Assembly: GCA_964526645.1 (NCBI GenBank)
Contig: CAZGJN010000064.1
Location: 1 to 9,771 of the forward strand
Direction of reading: 5' to 3'
Source of the DNA: JADJNW01 sp964526645
Lineage (GTDB): Bacteria; Bacteroidota; Bacteroidia; Chitinophagales; Saprospiraceae
DNA length: 9,771 bases
In this document: positions 1 to 6,486 of the stretch, piece after piece
How the letters are laid out: each line of letters begins with the position of its first letter
How positions within the stretch are numbered: position 1 is the stretch's first letter
Position numbers and translations under genes: made by a program
Notes under the pieces: model-generated
Seen by the model: the letters and a program-made list of their open reading frames with translations, nothing else
The model's database searches: none
What the model was told of the DNA's origin: nothing

Positions 1-386
1 ATAGTTCCTCCGTTCGGGTCAGTTTTAATGTCAATTTGAAAGGAGATATTGAATCTGCTAACGTTGTAGGAATGGAGCCTGCCATTGAAAAATTAGTTTT
101 TAAGAGGCAACCCGTAGAAGTGGCTGTTGCCAAAGCTGACCTCGAAAAATATGTGGGTGAGTATGAATTGGCGGGTATAGTTGCTAAAATTTATTTGAAA
201 GAGGATAAGTTATTTGTGTTTGTCCCAGGTCAACCAGAATATGAAACCGTGCCAATTGGCAAGGATGAATTTAAATTCAAAACGCTCGATGGCTTCAGTG
301 TACGATTTGATGTAAATGCTGATGGTAAAGCAACGGCGGTAAATTTTATACAACCGAATGGAACGTTCAAGGCGACAAGAAAGTGA
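1..386 (+). CDS. C-terminal part of a probable serine hydrolase (DUF3471-type tail), partial
   Basis: This is the 3' end of a gene that begins before the window. The reading frame is open from base 3 and stops with TGA at 384-386, giving about 127 visible residues. A TTG at 36 could be read as a start, but the frame continues upstream of it with coherent protein, so it is not the true start. The visible part is a beta-rich domain with the sequence EKYVGEYEL, then KLFVFVPGQPEYE, then FSVRFDVNADGKA. This pattern matches the small C-terminal domain (DUF3471-like) that follows the beta-lactamase/penicillin-binding catalytic domain in many secreted Bacteroidota serine hydrolases. The catalytic domain lies outside the window, so the enzyme class is inferred from the tail alone. 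The same tail also occurs on other exported proteins. The gene converges on the fasciclin lipoprotein gene across the 458-498 hairpin. Confidence 0.6.
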   Translation, partial: SSSVRVSFNVNLKGDIESANVVGMEPAIEKLVFKRQPVEVAVAKADLEKYVGEYELAGIVAKIYLKEDKLFVFVPGQPEYETVPIGKDEFKFKTLDGFSVRFDVNADGKATAVNFIQPNGTFKATRK

Positions 387-457
387 AAATATTCTGATAG
401 GAGGGGAAGGATGCTCAGCAAGCACTACCTTTTGGGTATCGAAAAAGGGAAATGATC

Positions 458-498
458 AAAGAGGTTTTTGGGGTTTTGATAGTCCCAAAAACCTCTTT
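458..498. terminator. Bidirectional terminator between convergent genes
   Basis: A perfect 15-bp inverted repeat has arms at 458-472 (AAAGAGGTTTTTGGG) and 484-498 (CCCAAAAACCTCTTT) around an 11-base loop. It begins with AAA and ends with TTT, so a short U-run closes the hairpin in either reading direction. It sits 71 bases after the stop of the plus-strand hydrolase fragment and 13 bases after the stop of the minus-strand fasciclin gene, the right place to end both transcripts. The stem is A/T-rich in the middle and the U-run lies inside the stem, so efficiency cannot be judged. Confidence 0.75.
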
Positions 499-511
499 AA
501 TTCGCCTATTA

Positions 512-1453
512 TTATGGTAGCAACACTCTATCAATTACATGTACCACGCCGTTTGTCGCCACGATATTGGCACCGATCACATTAGAAGCATTGTTGTTAT
601 TGCCTTTTCCTAAAACCGTTACAGCATTGCCAGTTATGTTAATCCGCACAGTCTTGTTAGCCAGGGTATTTACATCCGAGCCATTTGTCAGATTAGTAGA
701 AAAAGCCCGAGCGCCCACCACATGGTAAGTGAGGATGCTGGTCAGGGTAGCCACATCTGCATTCTGAACAGACTGGATCGTTGGGAATCCTGCTGCCTGG
801 AATGCCGCATTGGTAGGAGCAAAGACGGTCAGGGGGTTGGTAGTAGAGAGTGTATTGCCCAAATTGGCACGCGTGACAGCAGCCACCAGGAATGTCAAAT
901 CTGCACTTGCCTGAGCCGTTTGAACAATATTCCCTGCAGGTGGCAGTAGTACCTTGTCAATGACGTGGATAACACCGTTGGAAGCTGCTACATCAGCTTG
1001 GGTAACGCGAGCCCCATTCACAGATACGCCACTTGCATTTTTAGTGATGTAAATCGTGCCGCCGCCGAGGGTTGTCTGGGCAGTATTATCAGCCGTAGGG
1101 ATGGCAGCCGCCTCCACTTTGGTAGCCAGCACATGATACTGCAATACCGCCTGGAGGGTTGCTACGGGCGTATTGTTGATCGCTGCCACATCGGCAAAAC
1201 CAGCTGCTTGAAAGGCTGCATCGGTAGGCGCAAAAACCGTCAGCGAACCTTGTGCGAGGGCATCTGCCAGCCCAGCGCGAACCACTGCTGCTTCGAGCAG
1301 GGTGAAATTGCTGCCATTAATGACTACTTCTGTGATGGTCTGGTTGTTGTCATCATCGTCGTCGTCGTCACAGCTTGTGAATACTAATGCACTTGAGGCA
1401 AACAATGCAAGCAAGAGGCTTTTCATTGTTTTTTCGAACATTTTAAATTTCAT
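512..1453 (-). CDS. Lipoprotein with two fasciclin (FAS1) domains, probably surface exposed
   Basis: A 313-residue secreted protein. It has a charged N-terminus, a hydrophobic stretch (residues 12-24) and a lipobox FTSC with the lipidated Cys at 28. Seven Asp residues (29-35) and NN follow at once. Acidic residues directly after the lipid Cys act as a surface-export signal in Bacteroidota lipoproteins, so placement on the outer face of the outer membrane is inferred. Two FAS1 domains follow, about residues 40-171 and 174-313. Each has the H1-type motif (LTVFAPTDAAFQAAGF at 71-86; LTVFAPTNAAFQAAGF at 208-223) and an H2-type ending (GVIHVIDKVLLP; GVVHVIDRVLLP). FAS1 domains mediate adhesion in other proteins; the ligand here is unknown. 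The near-identical motifs point to an internal duplication. The start at Met1 is used, but Met5 or Met10 would also give a working signal peptide. No Shine-Dalgarno site is visible; the leader is A+T-rich. The protein stops two residues after the final motif and has no further domain. Confidence 0.92.
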   Translation of the reverse strand: MKFKMFEKTMKSLLLALFASSALVFTSCDDDDDDDNNQTITEVVINGSNFTLLEAAVVRAGLADALAQGSLTVFAPTDAAFQAAGFADVAAINNTPVATLQAVLQYHVLATKVEAAAIPTADNTAQTTLGGGTIYITKNASGVSVNGARVTQADVAASNGVIHVIDKVLLPPAGNIVQTAQASADLTFLVAAVTRANLGNTLSTTNPLTVFAPTNAAFQAAGFPTIQSVQNADVATLTSILTYHVVGARAFSTNLTNGSDVNTLANKTVRINITGNAVTVLGKGNNNNASNVIGANIVATNGVVHVIDRVLLP

Positions 1454-1470
1454 AACGCTTAAATGATTTT

Positions 1471-1494
1471 GGGTTATAAATAAAATTTTAACCC
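1471..1494. repeat. Imperfect inverted repeat in the leader of the fasciclin gene
   Basis: GGGTTATAAAT (1471-1481) faces AATTTTAACCC (1484-1494), an inverted repeat with one or two mismatches. It lies 18-41 bases upstream of the fasciclin lipoprotein start, in what should be the 5' untranslated leader. It could be a weak hairpin affecting translation, an operator, or chance in A+T-rich sequence. Confidence 0.35.
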
Positions 1495-1496
1495 TT

Positions 1497-1526
1497 CAAC
1501 CATAAGTAGGAGGTGATGTTCAGAAA
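1497..1526 (-). promoter_or_regulatory. Weak candidate promoter for the fasciclin gene
   Basis: On the minus strand, TATGGTTG (1504-1497) differs at one base from the Bacteroidota -7 box TAnnTTTG. It is preceded, 18 bases upstream, by TTTC (1526-1523), one base off the -33 TTTG. Transcription would start near 1490 and give a leader of about 37 bases. Both elements are imperfect. The rest of the roughly 150-base stretch between this gene and the upstream terminator (1603-1645) holds no gene that I can support. Confidence 0.25.
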
Positions 1527-1602
1527 GAGAAGACGAATTGACCGTGTTTGGTATGGTAGAAAACGAAAGTGCGTTAAAGTCCTTAAAGTGATGAACAAAT
1601 TT

Positions 1603-1645
1603 AAAAAAAGGCTTCTGAAGTAGAAAAGTTAATCTCAGAAGCCTT
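1603..1645 (-). terminator. Rho-independent terminator of the PIG-L deacetylase gene
   Basis: A perfect 11-bp stem has arms at 1635-1645 and 1608-1618 (AAGGCTTCTGA pairing with TCAGAAGCCTT) with a 16-base loop. On the minus strand it is followed by a run of seven T (1609-1603 region). It begins 10 bases after the TAA of the deacetylase gene. This separates that transcript from the downstream fasciclin gene. Confidence 0.85.
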
Positions 1646-1654
1646 GTATCAGCT

Positions 1655-4168
1655 TTAGGGTTTAGGATCTTTGCCTACGGATACGATATTGGCAAACAAA
1701 CGATAGGCGCCTGCTACGCCGCTTGGCAATTCTCTGAACCAGGAATAAGCACTGTACACATAGTGTCCTTTGCCATATTTGGCGATAAGCAAGCCGCCAT
1801 CTTTTGGCGATTCATTGGGGTCGTTGCAAGATAAAACGGCATCGAATTCAGGTGCCCACTCGTTCGGGAAATACAAGCCTCGTTCTTGCACCCAGCCATC
1901 AAAGTCTTTAGGTGTAATTTTGTTAGGAAAATTCAATACCGGGTGCTCCGGCTGAAGAAACCGCACGGGGGCCGTCTCAACAGTGACACGTTCTCTCGAT
2001 AATTTGAGTTTGTAAGGCGCTAACTGATCCGGCGGGATGACCAGGTCGAAGCTGTTGTTGTATTGAATGACTAAGGTGCCGCCATTGTTCACGTACTCCA
2101 TCAATTTCGACTGGTGGAATTTTAACCTTTCCTGTACATTATAAGCTCGAATGCCAGTCACAATGGCATCATATTTTTTCAGATTGTCGGGTGTAATGTC
2201 TCGGTCTTCGAGAATAGCGACCTGATACCCCATAGCACGAAGGGCTGCTGGAATTTCATCGCCAGCGCCAGCGATATAGCCAATTTTATCGCCTGCTTTT
2301 TTCAAATCAATTTTTACCACACGAGCAGCCGCATCGCGTAGCACGGTTTGCGTAGGGATGTGGTCGTAGAGAATCAGTACTACTTCTTTGCTATAAACAG
2401 CACCATTCACGGTTACTAAAGGCACAATGTTGCCCTCGCTTTGCTCCTCCGGCGGAAACAACCGGAAGGAAACGGTTTTTTCTTCTCCTTTTAGGTTTAA
2501 ATCAAAATCTATCTTTTGAGGTTCGATTCGCCAGCCTTTTGGGTGAGAGAGAGAGATAGACCCCGATACCGCTGGCATTCCGGCTTTGAGTACCACCATC
2601 ACATCCTGCGGGGCATTGTTGGAAAACACCTGTACTTTTTCAGCAAAATTGGCAAAAATCGGTGGTGTAATTTCGAATGGACGATACACCTCACCTTTTA
2701 CATCATCTGTCTTTTTGTGCACGATAGTCGTTTCAAAATCAATGAGTTTATCTTCGATTTGTAGCACAAAGCGCATTTTAAAATTGCGCGTTGTTTCGGG
2801 CAAACCCCTCAAATCCTGTGCTTCCACAGTGTACATGCCCAGTTCCCAGGCTTGATTCAACCAATAAGAATTGGTATGCTCGATATTGGCTGGCAACTGG
2901 ATCGCTTGTTGCAGTTTATATACCTGGTTGTTACCCAATGGCACCTCCAAAGCAGTATCCTTTATACCTGGCAGAATTGCAATATTTTTTATAGTGATAC
3001 TAACAGGCGACCGGTTGGTGATTTCAATAGCGAGATTAATTTGTTGCCCGGGCGTAGCCGAGTAGTCATTGGCAATTGCTTCTGCAAACAAACCCAAACA
3101 AGCTTTGATCACCTCTTTGATTTCGTTCAGCTTTACGCGCTTCCAGTAGCTATCGGGTAGGTTTTTTATCAATTCATGGGCTTCCAGCAGCTTTGGAATA
3201 CTCGCCGAGGGATTGGCATACTGAAAGGTCTGCTCTACGGCTTTTAAAATTTTGCCAATGGGTTCGCCGCCCTTTACCCGTGTCCAACTGGTGTTAATTC
3301 CTTCAAAAAGGTCGTTGCTCTTGGGTTGATCACCTTTTAGGATTTTCAGGTATTCCATTTCGGTGCCACGCGTACCCGCCGAGCCAAAACCTTGGCATTT
3401 GTGCATGCTGCGACTTTCTGCTGCAATTTCATTATTTGATTTTCCTTTAATCGGATAGTAAACCCCTACATCAAAACTCATCAAATCCGATTTATCCGCT
3501 TTGGCAAAAGCTTCCTGGCTACCGTAGAAAAACCAGGAAGTGTTAAAAAACAGGCGCTTCGGTTGCCAAGTCTCCGTATATTTCAATTGCTCAGGGTACA
3601 CCTCTTTTTTACTAGCCAGGTCAAAAGCTTCATAAGATAAAATAGCCGAACTGGTATGGTGCCCGTGGTTGGGGCGGCTGGAATCGTGGTCAAAGCGATT
3701 GATAATGACATCCGGTTGCCACTTGCGGATTGCCCACACCACATCGGATAAAACCGCCTCTTTGTTCCAGATATTTAAGGTCTCTTCGGCATTTTTGGAG
3801 AAGCCAAAGTCATTGGCACGAGTGAATAGCTGATTGCCTCCATCTATTCGCCGTGCCGCGAGTAGCTCTTGTGTGCGAAGGACACCGAGCAGTTCCTCAA
3901 TTTCTGTACCGATCAAATTTTGCCCCCCATCGCCGCGGGTAAGCGACAGGTACGCCACATTGGCCTTAGTATGATTGGCAAGGTAAGAGATCAGGCGCGT
4001 GTTTTCATCATCTGGATGAGCCGCCACATACAAGGCACTGCCCAAGAAATTGAGCTTTTGAATCGCCTCGTGGATTTCGCCGGCAGTCCAGCGCTTGGGC
4101 GCTTGAGCTGGGAGCAATTGCCCGATGAGCATCAATAAAAAAAGAAACTTGTATCCTTTTTGTGTCAT
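1655..4168 (-). CDS. Secreted PIG-L (LmbE-like) family deacetylase with NEW3-like and ThuA-like C-terminal regions
   Basis: An 837-residue exported protein. The N-terminus (KGYKFLFLLMLIGQLLPAQA) is a signal peptide, with cleavage likely near residue 22. Residues about 40-290 form a PIG-L/LmbE deacetylase domain, a family of zinc-dependent N-acetyl hydrolases acting on GlcNAc-type substrates. The metal/base motif AHPDDE is at 50-55, TRGDGGQN at 77-84, and the distal HGHH at 168-171 supplies the HxxH ligand, so the site looks intact. Residues about 510-600 (APQDVMVVL, then SLSHPKGWRIEP) resemble a NEW3-type beta-sandwich. Residues about 620-837 resemble a ThuA/glutamine-amidotransferase-like fold, with IGYIAGAGDE, YDAIVTGIRAYN, NNGGTLVIQYN and a closing GKGHYVYSAYSWFRELP. 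The protein is much longer than single-domain PIG-L enzymes (about 230 residues), but this multi-domain form is common in Bacteroidota. The substrate is unknown; an extracytoplasmic N-acetylated sugar is the natural guess. It has its own promoter and terminator, so it is probably monocistronic. Confidence 0.9.
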   Translation of the reverse strand: MTQKGYKFLFLLMLIGQLLPAQAPKRWTAGEIHEAIQKLNFLGSALYVAAHPDDENTRLISYLANHTKANVAYLSLTRGDGGQNLIGTEIEELLGVLRTQELLAARRIDGGNQLFTRANDFGFSKNAEETLNIWNKEAVLSDVVWAIRKWQPDVIINRFDHDSSRPNHGHHTSSAILSYEAFDLASKKEVYPEQLKYTETWQPKRLFFNTSWFFYGSQEAFAKADKSDLMSFDVGVYYPIKGKSNNEIAAESRSMHKCQGFGSAGTRGTEMEYLKILKGDQPKSNDLFEGINTSWTRVKGGEPIGKILKAVEQTFQYANPSASIPKLLEAHELIKNLPDSYWKRVKLNEIKEVIKACLGLFAEAIANDYSATPGQQINLAIEITNRSPVSITIKNIAILPGIKDTALEVPLGNNQVYKLQQAIQLPANIEHTNSYWLNQAWELGMYTVEAQDLRGLPETTRNFKMRFVLQIEDKLIDFETTIVHKKTDDVKGEVYRPFEITPPIFANFAEKVQVFSNNAPQDVMVVLKAGMPAVSGSISLSHPKGWRIEPQKIDFDLNLKGEEKTVSFRLFPPEEQSEGNIVPLVTVNGAVYSKEVVLILYDHIPTQTVLRDAAARVVKIDLKKAGDKIGYIAGAGDEIPAALRAMGYQVAILEDRDITPDNLKKYDAIVTGIRAYNVQERLKFHQSKLMEYVNNGGTLVIQYNNSFDLVIPPDQLAPYKLKLSRERVTVETAPVRFLQPEHPVLNFPNKITPKDFDGWVQERGLYFPNEWAPEFDAVLSCNDPNESPKDGGLLIAKYGKGHYVYSAYSWFRELPSGVAGAYRLFANIVSVGKDPKP

Positions 4169-4190
4169 AACATGAATTTTTGGCAGGACA

Positions 4191-4198
4191 CAAAGATA
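4191..4198 (-). promoter_or_regulatory. -7 promoter box of the PIG-L deacetylase gene
   Basis: TATCTTTG on the minus strand matches the Bacteroidota -7 consensus TAnnTTTG exactly. It lies 22 bases upstream of the deacetylase ATG, which would give a leader of about 15-18 bases. No exact TTTG is found at the -33 position, only a T-run (in CGCTTTTCCC) about 20 bases upstream. Confidence 0.6.
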
Positions 4199-4256
4199 GA
4201 AAGGATAATTCGGGAAAAGCGTTAAAGAAATGCTAATACAGCTCGGAAAGGCAGCA

Positions 4257-4318
4257 AAAAAACTGAAAATATACCGGAGCTATCCGCTGGTTCGATAAAT
4301 AAGCAACAAACAACTCCG
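4257..4318 (-). terminator. Possible weak terminator after the small membrane protein gene
   Basis: On the minus strand, CCGGAG (from 4318-4313) can pair with CTCCGG (from 4280-4275) across a loop of about 32 bases. A T-rich run including seven T (around 4257-4264) follows. The 6-bp stem and long loop make this weak, but it lies 20 bases after the stop of the 63-residue gene. No gene is visible in the 169 bases between that stop and the deacetylase start. Confidence 0.3.
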
Positions 4319-4337
4319 GCTTTACGCAAATTCAAAA

Positions 4338-4529
4338 TTATTTCAGTATCTTGGATATGCGACTACCCACCCGATCTACCACAATAGCAGCTAAAAAGCT
4401 CGTAGCCAATCCCATCGGTATACCCACTGTGAAACTGTTGAGCAAAAGACCATAGCTGATACCTAATGCCAAACCCATTGATGCCCACATGCCCAACATA
4501 GATTTGGACTTTTCCATTCCGTTTGTCAT
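4338..4529 (-). CDS. Small two-span membrane protein, unknown function
   Basis: A 63-residue protein that I do not recognise. It has two hydrophobic, glycine-rich segments, about residues 11-31 and 34-51, separated by a very short turn (NSF). A basic N-terminus (MEKSKS) and a basic tail (DRVGSRISKILK) flank them. By the positive-inside rule both ends would face the cytoplasm, forming an inner-membrane hairpin. Small-residue spacing such as GLALGISYG could support helix packing. Met1 (4529) is used; Met5 (4517) is an alternative. The sequence just before the start is A-rich (AACAAAAAGAAA), as is usual at Bacteroidota translation starts, and a good promoter lies 113 bases upstream. The start context and the protein-like composition argue that it is a real gene. 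A role in stress, transport or membrane organisation cannot be told from sequence. Confidence 0.7.
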   Translation of the reverse strand: MTNGMEKSKSMLGMWASMGLALGISYGLLLNSFTVGIPMGLATSFLAAIVVDRVGSRISKILK

Positions 4530-4641
4530 TTTCTTTTTGTTTTTTATGTTTTTTGAAAAAAAATTAGCTTTTAAAAACGTCTCCAGAATTTTATTCTAAG
4601 AATATGTGACAATATTAAAGGCTAATATCCAAATTTAATAA

Positions 4642-4673
4642 CAAAAATAGTCTTAAAAAAGTTTAAAATCAAA
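4642..4673 (-). promoter_or_regulatory. Promoter for the small membrane protein gene
   Basis: On the minus strand, TTTG (4673-4670), a 20-base spacer and TATTTTTG (4649-4642) fit the Bacteroidota promoter TTTG-N(about 19-21)-TAnnTTTG exactly. Transcription would begin near 4636 and give a leader of about 105 A+T-rich bases before the 63-residue gene. A second -7-like box, TAAATTTG (4637-4630), overlaps the expected start point but lacks a -33 partner. Confidence 0.55.
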
Positions 4674-4788
4674 ATAAAAATAAAAAATTAACTTTTTATC
4701 TTCTTTTGACGGGCAAACAAATAGCAAGTCACAAAATTTTGTTCCGAAGGATTGAGAAAATATTTTAGCGCAGGAAAAAGAGAAAGAA

Positions 4789-4819
4789 TTTTCTTTAATC
4801 AAAAAAAAATGTACCTTTG
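4789..4819 (+). promoter_or_regulatory. Promoter of the ribosomal protein L31 gene
   Basis: TACCTTTG at 4812-4819 is an exact Bacteroidota -7 box (TAnnTTTG), preceded by an A9 run. A T-rich TTTTC (4789-4793) lies 18 bases upstream at the -33 position. Transcription would start near 4826 and leave a leader of about 25 bases before the ATG at 4851. The position decides the start codon, because any upstream in-frame start would lie before the transcript begins. Confidence 0.7.
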
Positions 4820-4850
4820 CAATCCGTTTAGAAATTTGAAATTAATCGTT

Positions 4851-5117
4851 ATGAAGAAAAATACGCATCCAGAGAACTATAGAATGGTAGTATTCAAGGA
4901 TTTTTCAAGTGGGGACGCCTTCCTGACGCGTTCTTGCACCCCTACCAGGGATACGATCGTTTGGGAAGATGGCAAAGAATACCCCTTAGTGAAATTGGAG
5001 ATTTCGAGCTACTCACACCCGTTTTTTACTGGAAAGATGAAATTCGTGGATACAGCGGGTCGTATTGACAAATTTAATAAAAAGTTTGCCAATTCGAAAT
5101 TCGCCAAAAACGGCTGA
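4851..5117 (+). CDS. rpmE2: Ribosomal protein L31, type B (zinc-free form)
   Basis: An 88-residue protein of the large ribosomal subunit, located at the central protuberance where it helps bridge the two subunits. The sequence begins MKKNTHPENYRMVVFKD and continues with SGDAFLTRSCTP, WEDGKEYPLVKLEISSYSHP and FFTGKMKFVDTAGRIDKFNK, the type B L31 pattern. It has a single Cys (in RSCTP) and lacks the CxxC pairs that bind zinc in type A L31. Length is normal for type B. The frame is open upstream to 4752, but the ATG at 4851 is chosen because it follows the promoter and starts the conserved sequence. In bacteria with both forms, type B replaces type A when zinc is scarce, whereas Bacteroidota commonly carry type B as the main form. 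No Zur-like site was recognised. The gene appears to be transcribed alone, ending at the 5136-5175 terminator. Confidence 0.95.
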   Translation: MKKNTHPENYRMVVFKDFSSGDAFLTRSCTPTRDTIVWEDGKEYPLVKLEISSYSHPFFTGKMKFVDTAGRIDKFNKKFANSKFAKNG

Positions 5118-5135
5118 TTTTCTCTTTCAGGCGGT

Positions 5136-5175
5136 AAAAAAAAGTCCCTTTCAGTTATTGATAGGGACTTTTTTT
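5136..5175. terminator. Rho-independent terminator after the L31 gene
   Basis: A stem pairs AGTCCCT (5143-5149) with AGGGACT (5163-5169) across a 13-base loop. It can extend through an A-run (5136-5142) pairing with a T-run (5170-5175). It lies 18 bases after the L31 stop. The A-run on the left would also give a T-run on the minus strand, though no minus-strand gene needs it here. Confidence 0.85.
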
Positions 5176-5257
5176 GTATTATGCAAGGTCGTTTTGATAT
5201 AGCTGCCTGGCTGGATCATCTTCCGATTCAAAAGCATACTACAATACCAAATGTGAT

Positions 5258-6460
5258 ATGGCAAATATAATTTTGTTCGATAACGAAATTCGTGAACAAT
5301 TACTGCCGCTTACCTACACGCGCCCTGTGTGCGAAATACGCATAGGGATTCTTACGATCCGCGAAAAATGGGAACGCTGGATGAATGCTAAGGTTTCTTA
5401 CATCACGCAGGATTACCTGGCTGAAAAATACCCGATTGATATAGAGGCGGAGAACTACTTGATCAATGGGTCGGTACTTCCTTCTGAGCAACTGTGCAAG
5501 TTGATTCGGCAAATGGATTTTGGGGAAGCATTCCTGAGCGGGGAGGAACTGATCGCCGTCAAATTGGATGATGAGCAACTGGAAAATTTGATTTACGAAG
5601 ATGACTTCGGCGAGATCAAAGGCATAGATTTGGAAGATACCGATTTTTTGAAAATCAATCATTTGTGGGATATTTTTAGTAAAAACGACGAAGCGCTGCG
5701 CGATGATTTTCAATTGCTTACCCGCGGCAGGCAGTCGCAGCCGCTTAGCCCCACAAATCGCTGCATCGGCGAAGAACAAATTTTTATAGAAGAAGGTGCC
5801 AAAGTGGAGTTTGCTATTTTAAATGCCAGCACTGGGCCGATCTATATCGGCAAAAATGCGGAAGTGATGGAAGGCTGTATTATTAGGGGTGGTTTGGCGA
5901 TGTGCGAAGGTGCTATCCTGAAAATGGGTGCCAGAATTTATGGGCCTACCACGCTCGGTCCTTATTGCAAAGTGGGCGGAGAGGTCAATAATTCAGTCTT
6001 ATTTGGTTATTCTAACAAAGCACATGATGGTTTTTTGGGCAATTCGGTTTTGGGAGAGTGGTGCAATTTGGGTGCTGATACCAATAATTCTAACCTGAAA
6101 AATAATTACGAAGAAGTGAAATTGTGGAATTACCCAGCGGAGCGCTTTTTGCTCACGGGGCTCCAATTTTGTGGGCTCATCATGGGCGATCACTCCAAAA
6201 GCGGCATTAATTCTATGTTTAATACAGGCACGGTCGTCGGTGTTTGCTCCAACATCTTTGGAGATGGTTTCCCTCGAAATTTTATTCCATCTTTTGCCTG
6301 GGGCGGCGCTGCCGGTTTTCAAACTTTTAAAGTAGAAAAAGCTTACGAAGCAATGGAACGCATGATGGCACGGCGCAACAAAGCTTTTGAAATACAGGAT
6401 CGGCTCATTATCCTTCGGGTGTACGAGGATTCTGCCAAATATCGGGTCTGGGAGAAATAA
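5258..6460 (+). CDS. GlmU-like protein: nucleotidyltransferase-like N-terminus plus left-handed beta-helix acyltransferase
   Basis: A 400-residue cytoplasmic protein of the Bacteroidota GlmU-like family (sugar nucleotidyltransferase-like N-terminus, PF13562-type). Classic GlmU acetylates glucosamine-1-phosphate and couples it to UTP, making UDP-GlcNAc for cell wall and LPS. The N-terminal region (1-165) begins IILFDNEIREQLLPLTYTRP and includes IRIGILTIREKWE (27-39). It lacks the LxAGxGTRM loop of typical pyrophosphorylases. Residues about 170-345 form a left-handed beta-helix of hexapeptide repeats (IYIGKNAEVMEG, KMGARIYGPTTLG, KVGGEVNNSV). NKAHDGFLGNSVLGEWCNLG (253-272) parallels the GlmU acetyltransferase site, with His256 at the place of the catalytic His. 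A helical tail closes the protein. The acetyltransferase function is therefore plausible and the uridylyl function uncertain. The ATG at 5258 starts directly on the conserved sequence. No clear promoter was found in the 82 bases after the L31 terminator. Confidence 0.85.
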   Translation: MANIILFDNEIREQLLPLTYTRPVCEIRIGILTIREKWERWMNAKVSYITQDYLAEKYPIDIEAENYLINGSVLPSEQLCKLIRQMDFGEAFLSGEELIAVKLDDEQLENLIYEDDFGEIKGIDLEDTDFLKINHLWDIFSKNDEALRDDFQLLTRGRQSQPLSPTNRCIGEEQIFIEEGAKVEFAILNASTGPIYIGKNAEVMEGCIIRGGLAMCEGAILKMGARIYGPTTLGPYCKVGGEVNNSVLFGYSNKAHDGFLGNSVLGEWCNLGADTNNSNLKNNYEEVKLWNYPAERFLLTGLQFCGLIMGDHSKSGINSMFNTGTVVGVCSNIFGDGFPRNFIPSFAWGGAAGFQTFKVEKAYEAMERMMARRNKAFEIQDRLIILRVYEDSAKYRVWEK

Positions 6461-6486
6461 ACAATCTTTTATTTGTTTGACTACCA

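Larger units (their letters stand above)
4530..4850. other. A+T-rich divergent intergenic region
   Basis: This 321-base stretch separates the minus-strand small membrane protein gene from the plus-strand L31 gene. It is dominated by A and T, especially 4540-4700. It holds the two divergent promoters listed separately and a perfect 12-base palindrome, ACAAAATTTTGT (4731-4742), about 70 bases upstream of the L31 -7 box. I see no further gene. A plus-strand frame open from 4752 only extends the L31 frame upstream of its promoter and is not coding. Confidence 0.6.

Noticed and set aside
358..585. 75-residue plus-strand frame running through the 458-498 hairpin
   Set aside because: It overlaps the ends of two convergent genes and a terminator, and the translation is not protein-like.
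1349..1369. Trinucleotide repeat as a CRISPR-like or regulatory repeat
   Set aside because: It is a coding Asp tract in frame within a lipoprotein, with no spacers and no other copies.
1596..1603. TAAATTTG box on the minus strand, a formal match to the -7 promoter consensus
   Set aside because: It overlaps the T-run of the deacetylase terminator and has no -33 partner about 20 bases upstream, so the match is probably due to A+T-rich sequence.
4752..4850. N-terminal extension of the L31 frame by 33 residues
   Set aside because: It lies mostly upstream of the predicted transcription start (near 4826), and L31 type B proteins start at the MKKNTHPE sequence.
5300..5779. 159-residue open frame on the minus strand inside the GlmU-like gene
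   Set aside because: Antisense to a gene with strong family motifs; its translation shows no recognisable domain and no promoter is visible.
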